DNA from: Tolypeutes matacus
Taxonomy: Eukaryota > Chordata > Mammalia > Cingulata > Chlamyphoridae
Length of the DNA: 64,000 nt
Assembly (NCBI GenBank): GCA_026826555.1
Contig: JAKSZT010053881.1
Span: 5,135,562 to 5,199,561 of the forward strand
Direction of reading: 5' to 3'
Made by a program: the position numbers and the translations under genes. Below are positions 11,500 through 22,203 of the stretch, piece by piece. The first letter of the stretch is position 1. Each line of letters starts with the position of its first letter. The notes beneath the pieces were generated by a model, which saw only the letters and a list, made by a program, of their open reading frames with translations, did no database searches and had not been told where the DNA came from.

Positions 11500-12575
11500 A
11501 CTATGTGGAAACAAGTGTCAAAGAGGACTCTTAACAAAAAACAAAACAAAATAAAATTCTAGAGTAGAAAGAGAGGCTAACCAACTGAATAAGCCCATAA
11601 CATAAACAGATGCCTAGACACCTCCAAAAAATTACAAGCCATTCTAAGAAACAAGGAGACATGACCCAGTCTAAAGAACAAATTAAAAAGCAGGAGGAGA
11701 TGCAGAACATAGAATAATTAATCAAGGATGTCCAAGCAAATATCATAAATCAACTTAATGAAGTGAAGGAAAAGAAAGGACATTAAGAAGATACTTGGGG
11801 AACATACAGAAGAAATCATAAGCATACATAAAAAGATAATAGATATGATGGTGATGAAAGACACAATGCAAGAAATTAAAAATACATTGGAAGCATAGAA
11901 CAACAGATTTGAACAGGCAGAGGAAAGAATTAGTGACACTGAAGATAGAATAAGTGAAATCACACAGATAGTAGACTAGATAGATTTAAAAGAAAAAATT
12001 CAGCAGGTACTCAGGTAATTGAATGACAACATGAAATGCACAAACATATGCATTATAGGCATCCCAGAGGGAGAAAAGAAAGGAAAGGTGGCAGAAGTAG
12101 TGTTGGAGGAAATAATGGCCAAAAATTTCCCAACTCTTATGAGGGACATGGAGTACACATAGAGGAAGTGCAGCGCACTCCAACAGAATAAATCCTAACA
12201 GGCTTACCCAAGACACATACTTATCAGATTGTCAAATGCTCAAGATACAGAGAGAATTCTGAAATCAACAAGAGAAAATAAATCCATCACATATAAGGAT
12301 AGTTTGATAAGATTAAGTGCTTATTTCTCATCTGAAACCATGGAGGTGAGAAGGCAGTGAAATGACATAGTTATAGTGCTAAAAGAAGGAAAAACTAAAC
12401 AAAACTTCCAGCCAAGAATTCTGTATCCAGCAAAGCTGGGATTCAAAAATGAGGGAGAGTTCAAAATATTCACAGATAAACAGAAATTGAGTCTGTCAAC
12501 AAGAGTCCTGTCCCTCAAGAAATACTAAAGGGAGTTCTGCAGATTGAAAGGAAAAAACAGGGGAGAGAGGGTTGG
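11500..12575 (+). pseudogene. L1 ORF1 remnant (RNA-binding coiled-coil protein)
   Basis: ORF1p is the nucleic-acid chaperone that packages L1 RNA. The stretch 11650-11990 is rich in Lys, Glu and Ile codons in a heptad-like pattern, as in the ORF1 coiled coil. The 3' part (12240-12575) has nucleotide landmarks of older mammalian L1 ORF1: 'ccatggaggtgagaaggcagtg', 'ccagccaagaattctgtatcc', 'cagataaacagaaattgag' and 'caagaaatactaaagggagttctgcag'. Many in-frame stops, for example near 11713 and 11984, make it a pseudogene. The exact start is not resolvable. Confidence 0.65.
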
Positions 12576-12672
12576 AGGAGAGTGTAGAAAGGAAGATTAT
12601 TAGTAAGAGTAACTAAAAGGATAAAAAGAGAAATAAAAAACAAAATATGACATAAATTAACCTAAGGAAAAA

Positions 12673-13515
12673 ATGTCGAATGTAAGTACTGTCTTGACAG
12701 TAAAAACTTTGAATGTTAATGGATTTAATTCTCCAATCATAAGACACAGATTGGCAGAAGGAATGAGGAAATATGACCCAGCTATATGCTGTCTACAAGA
12801 AACTCACCTTAGACCCAGGAATGCAATGAGTTTGTAAGTGAAAGGTTGGAAAATGGTTTTACACAGAAACAATAACCAAAAAAGTGTGGGAATAGCTACA
12901 CCAATATTGGACAAAATATACTTTAAATGCAAAACTATTGTAAGAGACTAAGAAGGACAATAAATATTAATAAAAGAGGTAATTTATCAAGAAGAAAGAA
13001 CAATCATAAATAATTATACACCTAACCAGGGTACTCCAAAATATATGAGAAAAACAATGGCAAAAATAAGGGGAGAAATAGATGCCTCTACAATCATAGT
13101 GGTGGACTTTAATACACCATTATCACCATTAGACAGAACATCTCAACAGACCTTGAATAATACATTAGAGCATCTAGACCTAATAGACATATACAGAACA
13201 TTACAATCAAATACAGCAGGATATACATTCTTCTCTAGTGCGCGTAGATCATTCTCCAGGATAGATCACGTGCTAGATCACAGAACAAGTCTCAACAAAT
13301 TTAGAAAGATTGAATTTATACAAAGTAATTTCTCTAACCACAATGAAATGAAGCTGGAAATTGATAAGCGGCAGAGAACCAGAATAGGCACAAATATGGA
13401 AGTTAACATACTCCTAAACAATCAGTGGGTCAAGGAGGAAAATGCAAAAGAAATCAGTAACTACCTTGAAACAAATGAAAATGAGAACAGAACATATCAA
13501 AACTTACAGGACTGG
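12673..13515 (+). pseudogene. L1 ORF2 remnant, endonuclease domain
   Basis: Translation from the ATG at 12673 gives the classic N-terminus with LNVNGFNSP and CLQETH, holding the catalytic Asn and Glu of the APE-like endonuclease. After early stops, the open stretch 13045-13518 encodes VDFNTPLS, YTFFS, SRIDH and SNHN. These correspond to the DFN, D and H active-site motifs, with a Val in place of the usual Gly before DFN. The reading ends abruptly at about 13515, where CENPA-like sequence begins. ORF2p nicks target DNA and reverse-transcribes RNA; this copy is dead. Confidence 0.8.
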
Positions 13516-13741
13516 TGAGCTGGGGGGCTCAGATGCCATGGGCCCACGCCACTGGGGCCACAAGCCAAAAGCCCCCAATAGGCATCCCATGAGTGTGACC
13601 CCTGGCACGGCATGGCGGGGCATCTCCTCAGGCACTTCCTTCCATCAACATGGTCTGTGGAGACAAGGAATTCTGAAGGAGATCCTAAAGCTTCAGCAGA
13701 GCACAGATCTATTGATGCAGAAACAGCCCTTCAGCCTCGGG

Positions 13742-14203
13742 GTGAACTCCAGGGCTTCCCATAGACTCCCAGGCTGCCCTCCTCTAGATTTCTCAGGCAT
13801 CAGGGAGCCTGCCATCTCTTTTATAAATGGCTATGGGATCCCTTCACTAATCTGGGGGGACTCTTTATCTTCTGGACACATAAGCCCTCCAAGGGCCTTT
13901 GAGACTGGGTTCTTTCATTACATACATAGGAATCCTCTCACCCATTCCCCCTTTGATCCTTTTCCCTACCCAGGGAGATTGCCCCCTCATTTCCCTCCCC
14001 CAACACCATTAAGAAATATGCCCATTCCTAAGGTCCCAGGAGTCAACATCTGCTATTGAGTTAGGTGCTAATATTAAGGGCCAGGAAGACATAATGTAAA
14101 TGATGATTCATTGGAGACACACAAGGAATATCTATCTTCCCTTGAATCTCTTTTATTCTCTATCCTTCCCCATTGTCCTGCTCCCTATCCCCACTCCTCT
14201 CAG
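13742..14203 (+). other. Retained intron within the CENPA retrocopy
   Basis: A 462-base block with a GTGAAC donor directly after the codon equivalent to Leu in PFSRL. Its acceptor is a long pyrimidine stretch ending CTCTCAG directly before the exon equivalent to AREICV. No CENPA coding similarity lies inside. Both flanking exon edges line up with the coding sequence without loss, which is what intron retention predicts and what a random insertion would not give. Confidence 0.75.
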
Positions 14204-14415
14204 ATAGGAGGAATTACATGCTAAATCCTCTCACAATATGAACTTCAATTGGCAAGCCCAGGCCCTGCTGGCCCCACAAGAGGCAGCAGAAACATTTCTA
14301 GTTCCTCTCTCTGAGGATGACTACCTCCTTTCTTTACATGATGGCCTTGTCACACCCCCCCCCGAAAGATGTGAAACCGGCCATGAGGATCCGAGGCATT
14401 CAAGGACTTGGCTGA

Positions 14416-14805
14416 GTTCCTTCAGCCAGTGTGTCTGTAAGCCTTTTCCGCTTACGCAGAGAGCAAGTGTATTTTGGAGGAAAAAATACCTAGCTTCTCA
14501 TGGCTGGAGTTGGTTTCTCTGAAAGAATTTCCCTTCTCTATCTTTAGTTCCTTGTCATCTTGCCTTCCCTTTGTTCTTTAGAAAAGGCTGGACCTGTTTT
14601 TAAATTTATTTGGGGGACACAATGGCTAAGGGCCTTTTTGTGTAATGTTAAAGTATTTTTATATTAAATAATGACCAAGTGACCTCTATCTCTGACATAT
14701 TTAAACTTCTCCATATTAAAGAACCAGATGGCTTCATTTTGATAAAGAGAGATTTTTCTTGCTTGTGAAAATCGCTTGCAAGTAAATGTGTTAGTAAAAT
14801 TTCAA
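14416..14805 (+). other. Unassigned block between the CENPA stop codon and recognisable 3' UTR
   Basis: The first roughly 45 bases after the stop still resemble the CENPA 3' UTR ('ccagtgtgtctgtaagccttttccgct'-like). The next roughly 330 bases have no counterpart in the human 3' UTR that I remember. CENPA similarity then resumes at 'gatgataccaaagactctcc'. It may be a lineage-specific UTR segment or a later insertion. Confidence 0.45.
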
Positions 14806-15260
14806 AGATGATACCAAAGACTCTCCCTAAAGCCATGACCAGATCCATGGAGTATGAATGCTGCCTGGAGCCAGCTGACTCTGGGCAGTACATGCATATT
14901 GCCATGTTGCTTTGCTCTTTATGTTTATTTATTTATTTTTTAAGAAGGAGAAGATTAATGATTGCATGACTTTCCTTTGCAACAGAGGTACTATATGAAA
15001 CAATCGACTTAATGCCAAAGACTTCAGAATTATTTTCAGATAAAGAGACTCCAAAGTTGACTTCAGTTCACAAATTATTCTTATGACTGTTTCAATGATT
15101 TTGAAGACATGAAATTTGCTGGTTAACTGTGAAAAAGGATATTTACTTGTTTTAGATCTTCTGTACTGCTTACAATTTTTACCATGTGAATATTAATTTT
15201 ATTTAAAACATAGGGCAAAAAAATTTAGAGATAATCACTTTAATTAGTTGCATGGAAAAC

Positions 15261-17235
15261 TACACCAGTCTCTGTAATGAACTTAGATGCAAAAATCTTC
15301 AACAAAATACTTGCTAATCATACTTAACAACACATCAAATGAATTAAACACCAGATGAAGTGGGCTTTATCCCAGGTATGCAAGGCTGGTTCGACATAAG
15401 AAAATCAATCAATGTAATACAACACATTAACAGATCAAAAGAAAAAAAAATCACATGTTCATCTCTATTGATGCACAAAAAAGCATTTGACAAGATACAG
15501 CATCCTTTCATGATAAAAACACTTTGAAAGATAGGAATAGAAGGAAAATTTCTCAACATGATAAAGGGTATATATGAAAAATCTACAGATAACACCATAC
15601 TTAATGGTGAAAGGCTAAAGGTTTTTCCTCTAAATCTGGAACAAGATAAGGATGCCCACTGCCATCACTCTTATTTAACATCCATTAGAAGTACTTCTCC
15701 TGGCACTTAGGCAAAAAGAAAGAAAGAAATAAAAGGAATCCAAATTGGAAAGGAAGTAAAACTTTCACTATTTGCAAATGACATGGTCCTGTATGTAGAA
15801 AGCCCCAAAAAATCTACAACAAAGCTTCTAGAACTGATAAATGAGTTCAGTAAAGTGGCAGGATATAAGATCAACATGCAAAAATCAGTAGCATTTCTGT
15901 ATACTAATGATGATCAATCTGAAGGAGGAAATCAAGGAAAAAATCCATTTGTAATTGCAACTAAAAGAATCAAATATCTAGGAATAAACTTAAGGATGTA
16001 AAGGACTTGAATACTGAAAATTACACAACATCATTAAAGGAAATCAAGGAAGACCTAAAAAAAAAGGAAAACTATTCTGTGTACATGGATTGGAAGACTA
16101 AACATCATTAAGATGTCTGTCCTATCCAAATTGATTTGCAAATTTAATGTAATCCCCATAAAAATTAAAACAGCATTTTTTGCTGAACTGGAAACCAATT
16201 ATGAAATTTATTTGAAAGGCAAGGGGCCCTGAATAGCCAAAAACATATTGAAAAAGAAAAACAAAATTGAAGGAATCATGCTACCTGACTTTAAAGCATA
16301 CTACAAAGCAACAGTGATCAAAACTGGATGGTATTGGCGCAAGAATAGACATACTGACCAATGGAACCTAGATGAGAGTTCTGATATAAACCCACAAATA
16401 TTCAGCCAATTGATATTCAACAAGGCCACCAAGCCCACTCAATTGGGACAGAATAGCCTCTTCAACAAATGGTGCCAGGAGAACTGGATATCCATATCCA
16501 AAAGAATGAGAGAGGATCACCATCTCAAGCCCTTTAATGGGAAGAAATATTTGGGAACCACTTAACTGATTAGGCTCTAATATCCAGCATATAAAAAGAA
16601 ATCTACATTGCAAAAATAAAAAAGACAACCCATTTAAAAATGGGCAAGAGATTTGAATAGATATATTTCCAAAGAGGAAGTACAAATGGCAAAAAGCACA
16701 TGAAAAGATGTGCATCATCACTAGCTATTAGGGAAGAGCAGATCAAAACTACAATAAAATATCATCTTACCCCTATTAGACTGGCTGCTATTTAAAAGAA
16801 AAAGAAAAAAAAACAAAAAGAGAAAACTACAAGTGTTGGAGAGGATGTGGTGGAATGGGAACACTGATCCACTGCTGGTGGGCATGAAGAATGGTGAAGC
16901 CATTGTGGAGGATGGTTTGGCAGTTCCTCAGGAAGCTAACTACAGAATTGCCATATGATCCAGAAATCCCACTACTATATGCAGAAGAACTTAAAGCAGG
17001 GACATGACCAGATATATGCACATCAATGTTCATAGCGGCATTATTCACTATTGCCAAAAGTTGGAAGCAACCCAAATGTCCATCAACGGAAGAATGGATA
17101 AGTAAACTGTGGTATATACATACAACGTAATCTTACTCAGCTGTAAGTAAGTATGAAGTTTTGACACACTTGACAACATGGATGAATCTTGAAGACTTTA
17201 TATTGAGTGAAGTAAGCCAGTCACTAAAGGACAAA
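15261..17235 (+). pseudogene. L1 ORF2 remnant, reverse-transcriptase to C-terminal part
   Basis: Similarity resumes with 'aacttagatgcaaaaatcttcaacaaaatacttgc', well inside the reverse-transcriptase region, so some hundreds of bases of ORF2 are missing between here and 13515. The catalytic FADD box reads FAND at 15771-15782, losing one metal-binding Asp. Downstream, 15783-16001 encodes [18 protein letters not shown] and KYLGINL, and 16248-16565 encodes LPDFKAYYKAT, WYWRKNR and SLFNKWCQENW, all standard ORF2 landmarks. The C-terminal third is frame-broken. The body ends at about 17235. Confidence 0.8.
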
Positions 17236-19110
17236 TATTACATAACCTCACTAATATGACCTAAGCATTTTGAGCAGACTCACAGAGCTAGAGTCTGGAA
17301 GATAGGTTACCAGGAGACAGGGAATGGAGAGTGGTAAGCCAATGCTCAATCTGGGCAGAACCTATGATAAGGTGGAAGGAGGTGGTTTGGCAGTAGATGG
17401 GGGTGATGGTGGTGAAGGGATGTGAGTGGGGTTGACAGTTCTGGAGTGTGAGGGAAGCAGGGTTGGAGGGGTTGGTTGGACTATCCATGGAACTGGAGAG
17501 AAGGTTGGAGGAAGAAACAGGTAAACTCTGGGGAGGTGGAGGTCTGTGGTTGAAAATACAATTGTGGAACTGATCTTTTGGCAAAATATGACAGGGGAGG
17601 GTTACTAATGCAGGGTGTCTGGGGGGGTGGGGTGGGAAAGGGTGCACCTGGGGCATGCTTCTGTGGAATATGAATATGTTCATCTTGTCATTGGGTATAA
17701 TTTCAGTGGGTGGAGACACACAATAAACAACAAAATATTAAACTCCCATCCTGGGGAGACCTGCCACATTCTCAAATAGAAGGTCAAGACTCTCTCAAGT
17801 ACATAGGCAGTACCTTATAAAAGAAAATAGACCAATATTTCAAGTCTTCAATATTAAGGCATGTAACTATGAACCTTATTCTTTTAAAATTGAAACTTAG
17901 CCTAATAATAACTATTGCCTAAATGTCACCTCCTGAAAACCTTCCTGTTACTCAAGTGTGGCCTCTCTCTAAGCCAAACTCAGCAAATGAACACACTACC
18001 ATCACTCCAGCATAGGATATGACTCCTGGGGATGAGCCTCTCTGGCACCAAGGGACTAATACCAAGCACCAACTAGTGATGCATTTGGAAAAAGACCTTG
18101 ATCAAAAGGGGGAAACATCAAATGCAAGAGTTTTTTTTATGGCTAAGAAATTTCAAAGTGAGTCAGGAAGTCATTCCAGAAGTTACACTCATGTATGTCG
18201 CAGGCAGTTCTCACTAACAGACAGGAGTGCTCCTGAGGGCTCTAGAGCCATCCAGATACCACAGACAAGGTAGACAGTCCCTTGAAATCAGCACCCTGGT
18301 GGCGGGCCTTACCTTGAAATACATGACAACCTAATTTCCCAATGTAACAGTTAAACTCATTTATAATTTCCTTGCATGTGATTCTTCTACTCCCTTTATT
18401 TGAAACTATAATTAGCACTATATCAGTTAAATAGGTCCCAGAGACTTAAATCTTCAGTTTGTTCACGTGCTGGTTGGGCCCTGAATCTCAGAAGAGCTGT
18501 AGCCAACACCTACTCTGCAGATCACTGGACTCACCCAGGACAACTAACAAAACAATGATGATGGACAACCCCCATCCCCCAAAACAGAGAGTACCTGCAA
18601 CTGCAAGCAAAACAGTTCCTTCCATCTGCCCCATAAGCTCTACTCTCCCACCCCAATCAGAGGCAGAGCTGGCATCACCATCCCAGAATACTCAAGGAAG
18701 AGGAATGAACAAACATACGGGGGGAATGCAACCATGGACAAAGTAAACTTATTAATGTAGTAACAGAAGAACACGTAACATTGTTATAAAGATAGCGGTT
18801 ACCAGAGGTTCTGAGGGGTCGGGGAGGGACTAATAGGTGGAGCATAGGGCATTTTTAGGGAATTGGAATTAAGTGTAAACCACAATGTAAACTATAGACC
18901 TTGGTTAGTAGCAATGCTCCAATATTTTTCATCAACTGCAACAAATGTACCACACAACAGTAAGGCGTTATTGATAGGGGAAGATGTGGGAGGGGAAGGG
19001 GATGGAGTATATGGGAAACCCCCACATTTTTTATGTAACTTTTTCTATAATCTAAAACCTCTTTAAAAAATAAAGTTAATTATATTTTAAAAAAAACAAG
19101 TTATAAATAA
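17236..19110 (+). mobile_element. L1 3' UTR and tail, xenarthran type
   Basis: A G-rich opening (17310-17680) is followed by AT-rich sequence. It includes 'gacatgactcctggggatgagcc'-like and 'ctaataccaagcaccaactagtgatgca'-like segments. The end is 'ctataatctaaaacctctttaaaaaataaag' and an A-rich tail. I recall this end from sloth and armadillo L1 copies, not from human L1. Open frames inside are chance. Confidence 0.65.
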
Positions 19111-19127
19111 ATCACATTAAAAAATAA
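19111..19127 (+). repeat. Right target-site duplication of the 9.6-19.1 kb L1
   Basis: ATCACATTAAAAAATAA, with 16 of 17 bases identical to 9621-9637. Confidence 0.75.
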
Positions 19128-20240
19128 ACAGATGGATATGTAAAAAGAACCATTAGAAGTCTTACTGAAAAAAATGTTAACAACATGATAAACCCTGGAA
19201 TGAAAATCGCTGGAAAAAGAATTAGAAAATTAGAAAAATAGAACCAAGGAATTTTCTGGAATTAAGCATATAGAGACACAGAGTTTGCTGGAGTTTTAAA
19301 ATTTATTTTTAAAATACCACTGACAAGCCATGGAGAATGGATTGAGAATTCCAATTTATGTCTACTAAGAGCCAGAGAAAAAGACAAGGGAAAAAAGGAT
19401 GAAGAAGTAGTATTTGAAGAAAAAATAACTATGAATTTTCCATAACTGAAGAAAGACGGGAGTACTCATGCTGGGTACTCCTTGAGTACTGAACAGGATA
19501 AATAGAGATAAATCTTGGCAGAGAAGCATCTTAAATAAACTGTAGGACATTGAAGACAGAGTCAAAAAAAAAAAAAAAAAAAAACACCTTAAAAGCTAAC
19601 AGGGAAAGATTACCGTGACAATTATACTGACAGCAGACTTTTCAGCAGTAAGGATAAATGCCAGAAAAGACTGAAAGAATATTTTGAAAGTGCTGAGGGG
19701 AAATTACTGTCAACTTAGAAGTTTTTACCCAGCTAGGCTATTTTTCAGGAGTGAAAGCAAAATGAAAGCATTTTCAGACATGCAACTACAAAGGGAGATT
19801 GCCACTCCCAGACCTTCACTAAAAGATCTAGTAAAGAATGTACCTCAAGAAAACAACAAATTAACACAAAAGGAAGTTGTGGGAATTGAGGAACAATGAT
19901 GAGACCAGAACTTGATGAACCATGTCAATGAGTGGAATCATTGATTATCTGTTAAAGTAAAATCTGTGTGCACACACACTTAAAATAAGGCAATTTAAAA
20001 ACCACAGACTATGGTAAGACTATTGCTTGGGTGTTTGGCAGCAGGGGGAGTTGTGTTCAGTGATTGATTAAAGCATGTTAAGATCATTGATGTACTTAAA
20101 CTAGCTCAGGAAATTCAACTGTTAAATGTTCAGTTATTAATCTGCAAGCCAGTTATTAAACACAGCTATTATCAAAATTGTTATATAAACTTACAATTAA
20201 ATAATCTTAAAAATATTAATAAATACTCAAAATCCACTAC
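19128..20240 (+). mobile_element. Old L1 (L1M/HAL1-like) ORF1 region, right side of nested pair
   Basis: The segment 19600-19900 has ORF1-end landmarks: 'gcagacttttcagcag', 'aagaatattttgaaagtgctgagg', 'tttttacccagctaggcta', 'gcattttcagacatgcaa' and 'cttcactaaaagatctagtaaag'. It was split from 9440-9637 by insertion of the younger L1. A 21-base A run sits at 19564-19584. Confidence 0.6.
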
Positions 20241-20559
20241 TTCTGATTATTTTACATTAACTGTGTTCTATGCTCTTGAGGTTATTTATACCTATTGTAT
20301 CTGTATGGTGGAATACTTATGACGGTATGCTTCTATGCATTTCTTTCCAACTTTGCATTTAGTGACATCACATTTATGGCTTGAAATCAGCCACGGTGGG
20401 AATATTTATACCCTGGAAATGAGTAAATACTACATATCAGGGCTTTTTCCCCCCATCCAGAGAATTGAAAGTCAAATATCTACCAGCATGCCATTGCCTA
20501 AAATTACCACATTTTTTAAGAGGAGAGAAATTCCAAATAAATTTATGCATATTTATGCT

Positions 20560-20910
20560 ATGTATGTTTCTTTTAAAAATTAGTGATAACCAGAAAAAAG
20601 GAAGAAAAAGAAAGAAAAGAAAGAAAGAACAGACAGACAATGCAAAGAAGGAGGGAATAATTGTCCAAAGTTTTATCAATCCAAATGTAATAAAGGAAGA
20701 AACACAAAAGCACAAACAAAATCCAAACTAAGATAATAGAAATAAGCCCAAATATAACAGTATTCACAAAAAAAATGAAAACAGAAAAGTCAATCTCAAA
20801 ATGAATGAAACAATAACTATTACTTACTAAACACATCTAAAACAAATCACACAGAATGAGTGAAACTAAAGATTGAAAAATGTAATAAAAAAATAAAAAC
20901 TGAAGGAAGT
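20560..20910 (+). mobile_element. Old L1M fragment, left of a solo LTR
   Basis: It contains 'agaaataagcccaaatataacag' and A-rich ORF1/ORF2-junction-like sequence. It continues after the LTR at 21496-21650 ('gggaatcaaggaacaattgtgagatcagaa'), which resembles 19880-19910 of the neighbouring old L1. Confidence 0.5.
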
Positions 20911-21495
20911 TGTAGTAGTTTGGAAGTTTGATGTAATTGTGAATTCTAAAAATAGACATTGGATCATGCTTGTAAACTGGTCTGCTAATCTGGGCATGAT
21001 TAAGTTATGATTAGGGTGTTAACTGGGCCATGTCACTAGGGTGTTGAGCCCCACTGCTTGGTGGGTGGGAATCAAATATAAAGGGCAAGGCAAAGGACAG
21101 AGGGAGCAGTTTTGATGTTGGAGTTCTGGTGAGGAAGGAAAGAAGGCCCACCCGTGATAGAAATGAGCCATTCGCCTGAGAGTTCACAGCTGGCCTTGTG
21201 GAGAGAAGCAAAGCCTAGAGAGTCTCATGGTCTACAGCTGACTTTGTGGAGGAAACAGAGGCGCTAAGCCCAGAGAGAAACGTAGCCCCGGGGAAGAGAG
21301 GAACCCAAGAAGCCTGAACCCTGGTAAACGTCAGCAGCTGTCTTGCTCCAACATGTGGCAATGGACTTTGGTGAGAGAAGAAACTTACGCTTTAAGTCCC
21401 AGTAACTGTGGACTTCTACCCCAAATAAATACCCTTTATAAAGACCAACCAATTTCTGGTATTTTGCATCAGCACCCCTTTGGCTGACTAATATA
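20911..21495 (+). mobile_element. Solo LTR, xenarthran MaLR-like family A, sense
   Basis: A 585-bp element that begins TGTAGTAG and ends CTAATATA (decayed CTAATACA). It is flanked by a perfect 5-bp duplication GAAGT (20906-20910 and 21496-21500). A polyadenylation signal AATAAA lies at 21424-21429, just after 'cccc' and before 'taccctttataaag', which places the R/U5 part at the right end. The whole element matches the antisense copy at 10864-11371. No internal retroviral genes are present. Confidence 0.8.
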
Positions 21496-21663
21496 GAAGT
21501 CATGGGAATCAAGGAACAATTGTGAGATCAGAAATCAAAATAAAGCTGATGGATCTATATTTTAATCATAAGCATATATGGCAACATGTTAAAATTTGAT
21601 TAAGCTGATTGTTATATTGTTTTATTGCTCTCTAGAACTTTCTGTATGGTAGTAATATTTCAT

Positions 21664-21682
21664 AATATATATATATATATAT
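21664..21682. repeat. (AT)n microsatellite
   Basis: An uninterrupted alternating AT run of about 19 bases. Confidence 0.85.
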
Positions 21683-21849
21683 TTAAAGAAAGTGTGTTGG
21701 ACCCAGGGAGTCAAGAGTTTTACAACACATTCCCCTCCATATCACTAATTTTGACACCTATATAGCCTTCAGGTAATCCCTGAAAATGAGTAGTTTGAAT
21801 TTTTCGTGGTCCATGAACTTGCTACATCAGATCATTGTGACACACAAAG

Positions 21850-21871
21850 TAAATAAATAAATAAATAAATA
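21850..21871. repeat. (TAAA)n microsatellite
   Basis: Five tandem AAAT-type units. Confidence 0.85.
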
Positions 21872-22203
21872 GCCCTCCTGGATCAGGATGTTTGAGTGTG
21901 CCCAAGGTTGGAACTGGGCAGGCAAATCTAGGTTTAAAAGTCCCCACCACCACGTGGGATGGACATTTGGATTAGGGCACCACTGATACAGGAGATCTCA
22001 TATCAAAAGAAACTTTGACTATGGTTTGTCATAATCTTGGAAACAAACTATTAATAATCTTTATTCTTCCTTTTATATGGAAAAGATACAAAAGTAAACC
22101 AAATTAAAGACTAAAAAAAAATGGGATTTACATGTATTACTGAGAAAGGTAGCGCAAAATAATTATTTATAGTAAATAAAACATCAAAAGGTTTTGATCC
22201 CTC

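Larger units (their letters stand above)
13516..15260 (+). pseudogene. CENPA: Semi-processed CENPA retrocopy retaining one intron
   Basis: CENP-A is the histone H3 variant that marks centromeres. The coding part starts at 13538 (MGPR...) and runs 68 codons to 13741, with landmarks SSGTSFHQHG, LKEILKLQQSTDLL and QPFS. It resumes in 14204-14415 with FNWQAQALLA, QEAAETFLV, a YLLSLH segment and a RIRG..GLG-TGA end. Between them lies 13742-14203, which starts GTGAAC and ends in a pyrimidine tract plus CAG: an intact-looking intron. Its position matches the CENPA exon junction before AREICV as I recall it. The other junctions are joined, so the source RNA was partly spliced. One extra base near 14214-14222 and one in the C9 run at 14355-14363 break the frame. 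The 3' UTR (14800-15257) matches CENPA but is truncated, and no poly(A) tail is seen. It lies in L1 ORF2 in the same orientation. Confidence 0.85.
9638..19110 (+). mobile_element. Nearly full-length L1 retrotransposon, xenarthran type
   Basis: In order it holds a 5' UTR (9638-10440), a pyrimidine-rich tract (10440-11470), ORF1 remnant (about 11500-12575), ORF2 remnant (12673 to about 17225), a long G-rich 3' UTR, and an AATAAA at 19069-19074 followed by an A-rich tail. A 17-bp target-site duplication flanks it. Two later insertions sit inside: a solo LTR (10864-11371) and a CENPA retrocopy (about 13516-15260), the latter replacing part of ORF2. Stop codons and frameshifts make both ORFs inactive. 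Without the two insertions its length is about 7.2 kb, in the range of a complete mammalian L1. Confidence 0.8.

Noticed and set aside
13442..14059. 205-codon open frame
   Set aside because: It begins in L1 ORF2, runs by chance into the CENPA retrocopy and on into its retained intron. It is a junction artefact, not a gene.
17288..17719. 143-codon minus-strand Pro/His-rich frame
   Set aside because: It is antisense to the G-rich L1 3' UTR. No motif is present.
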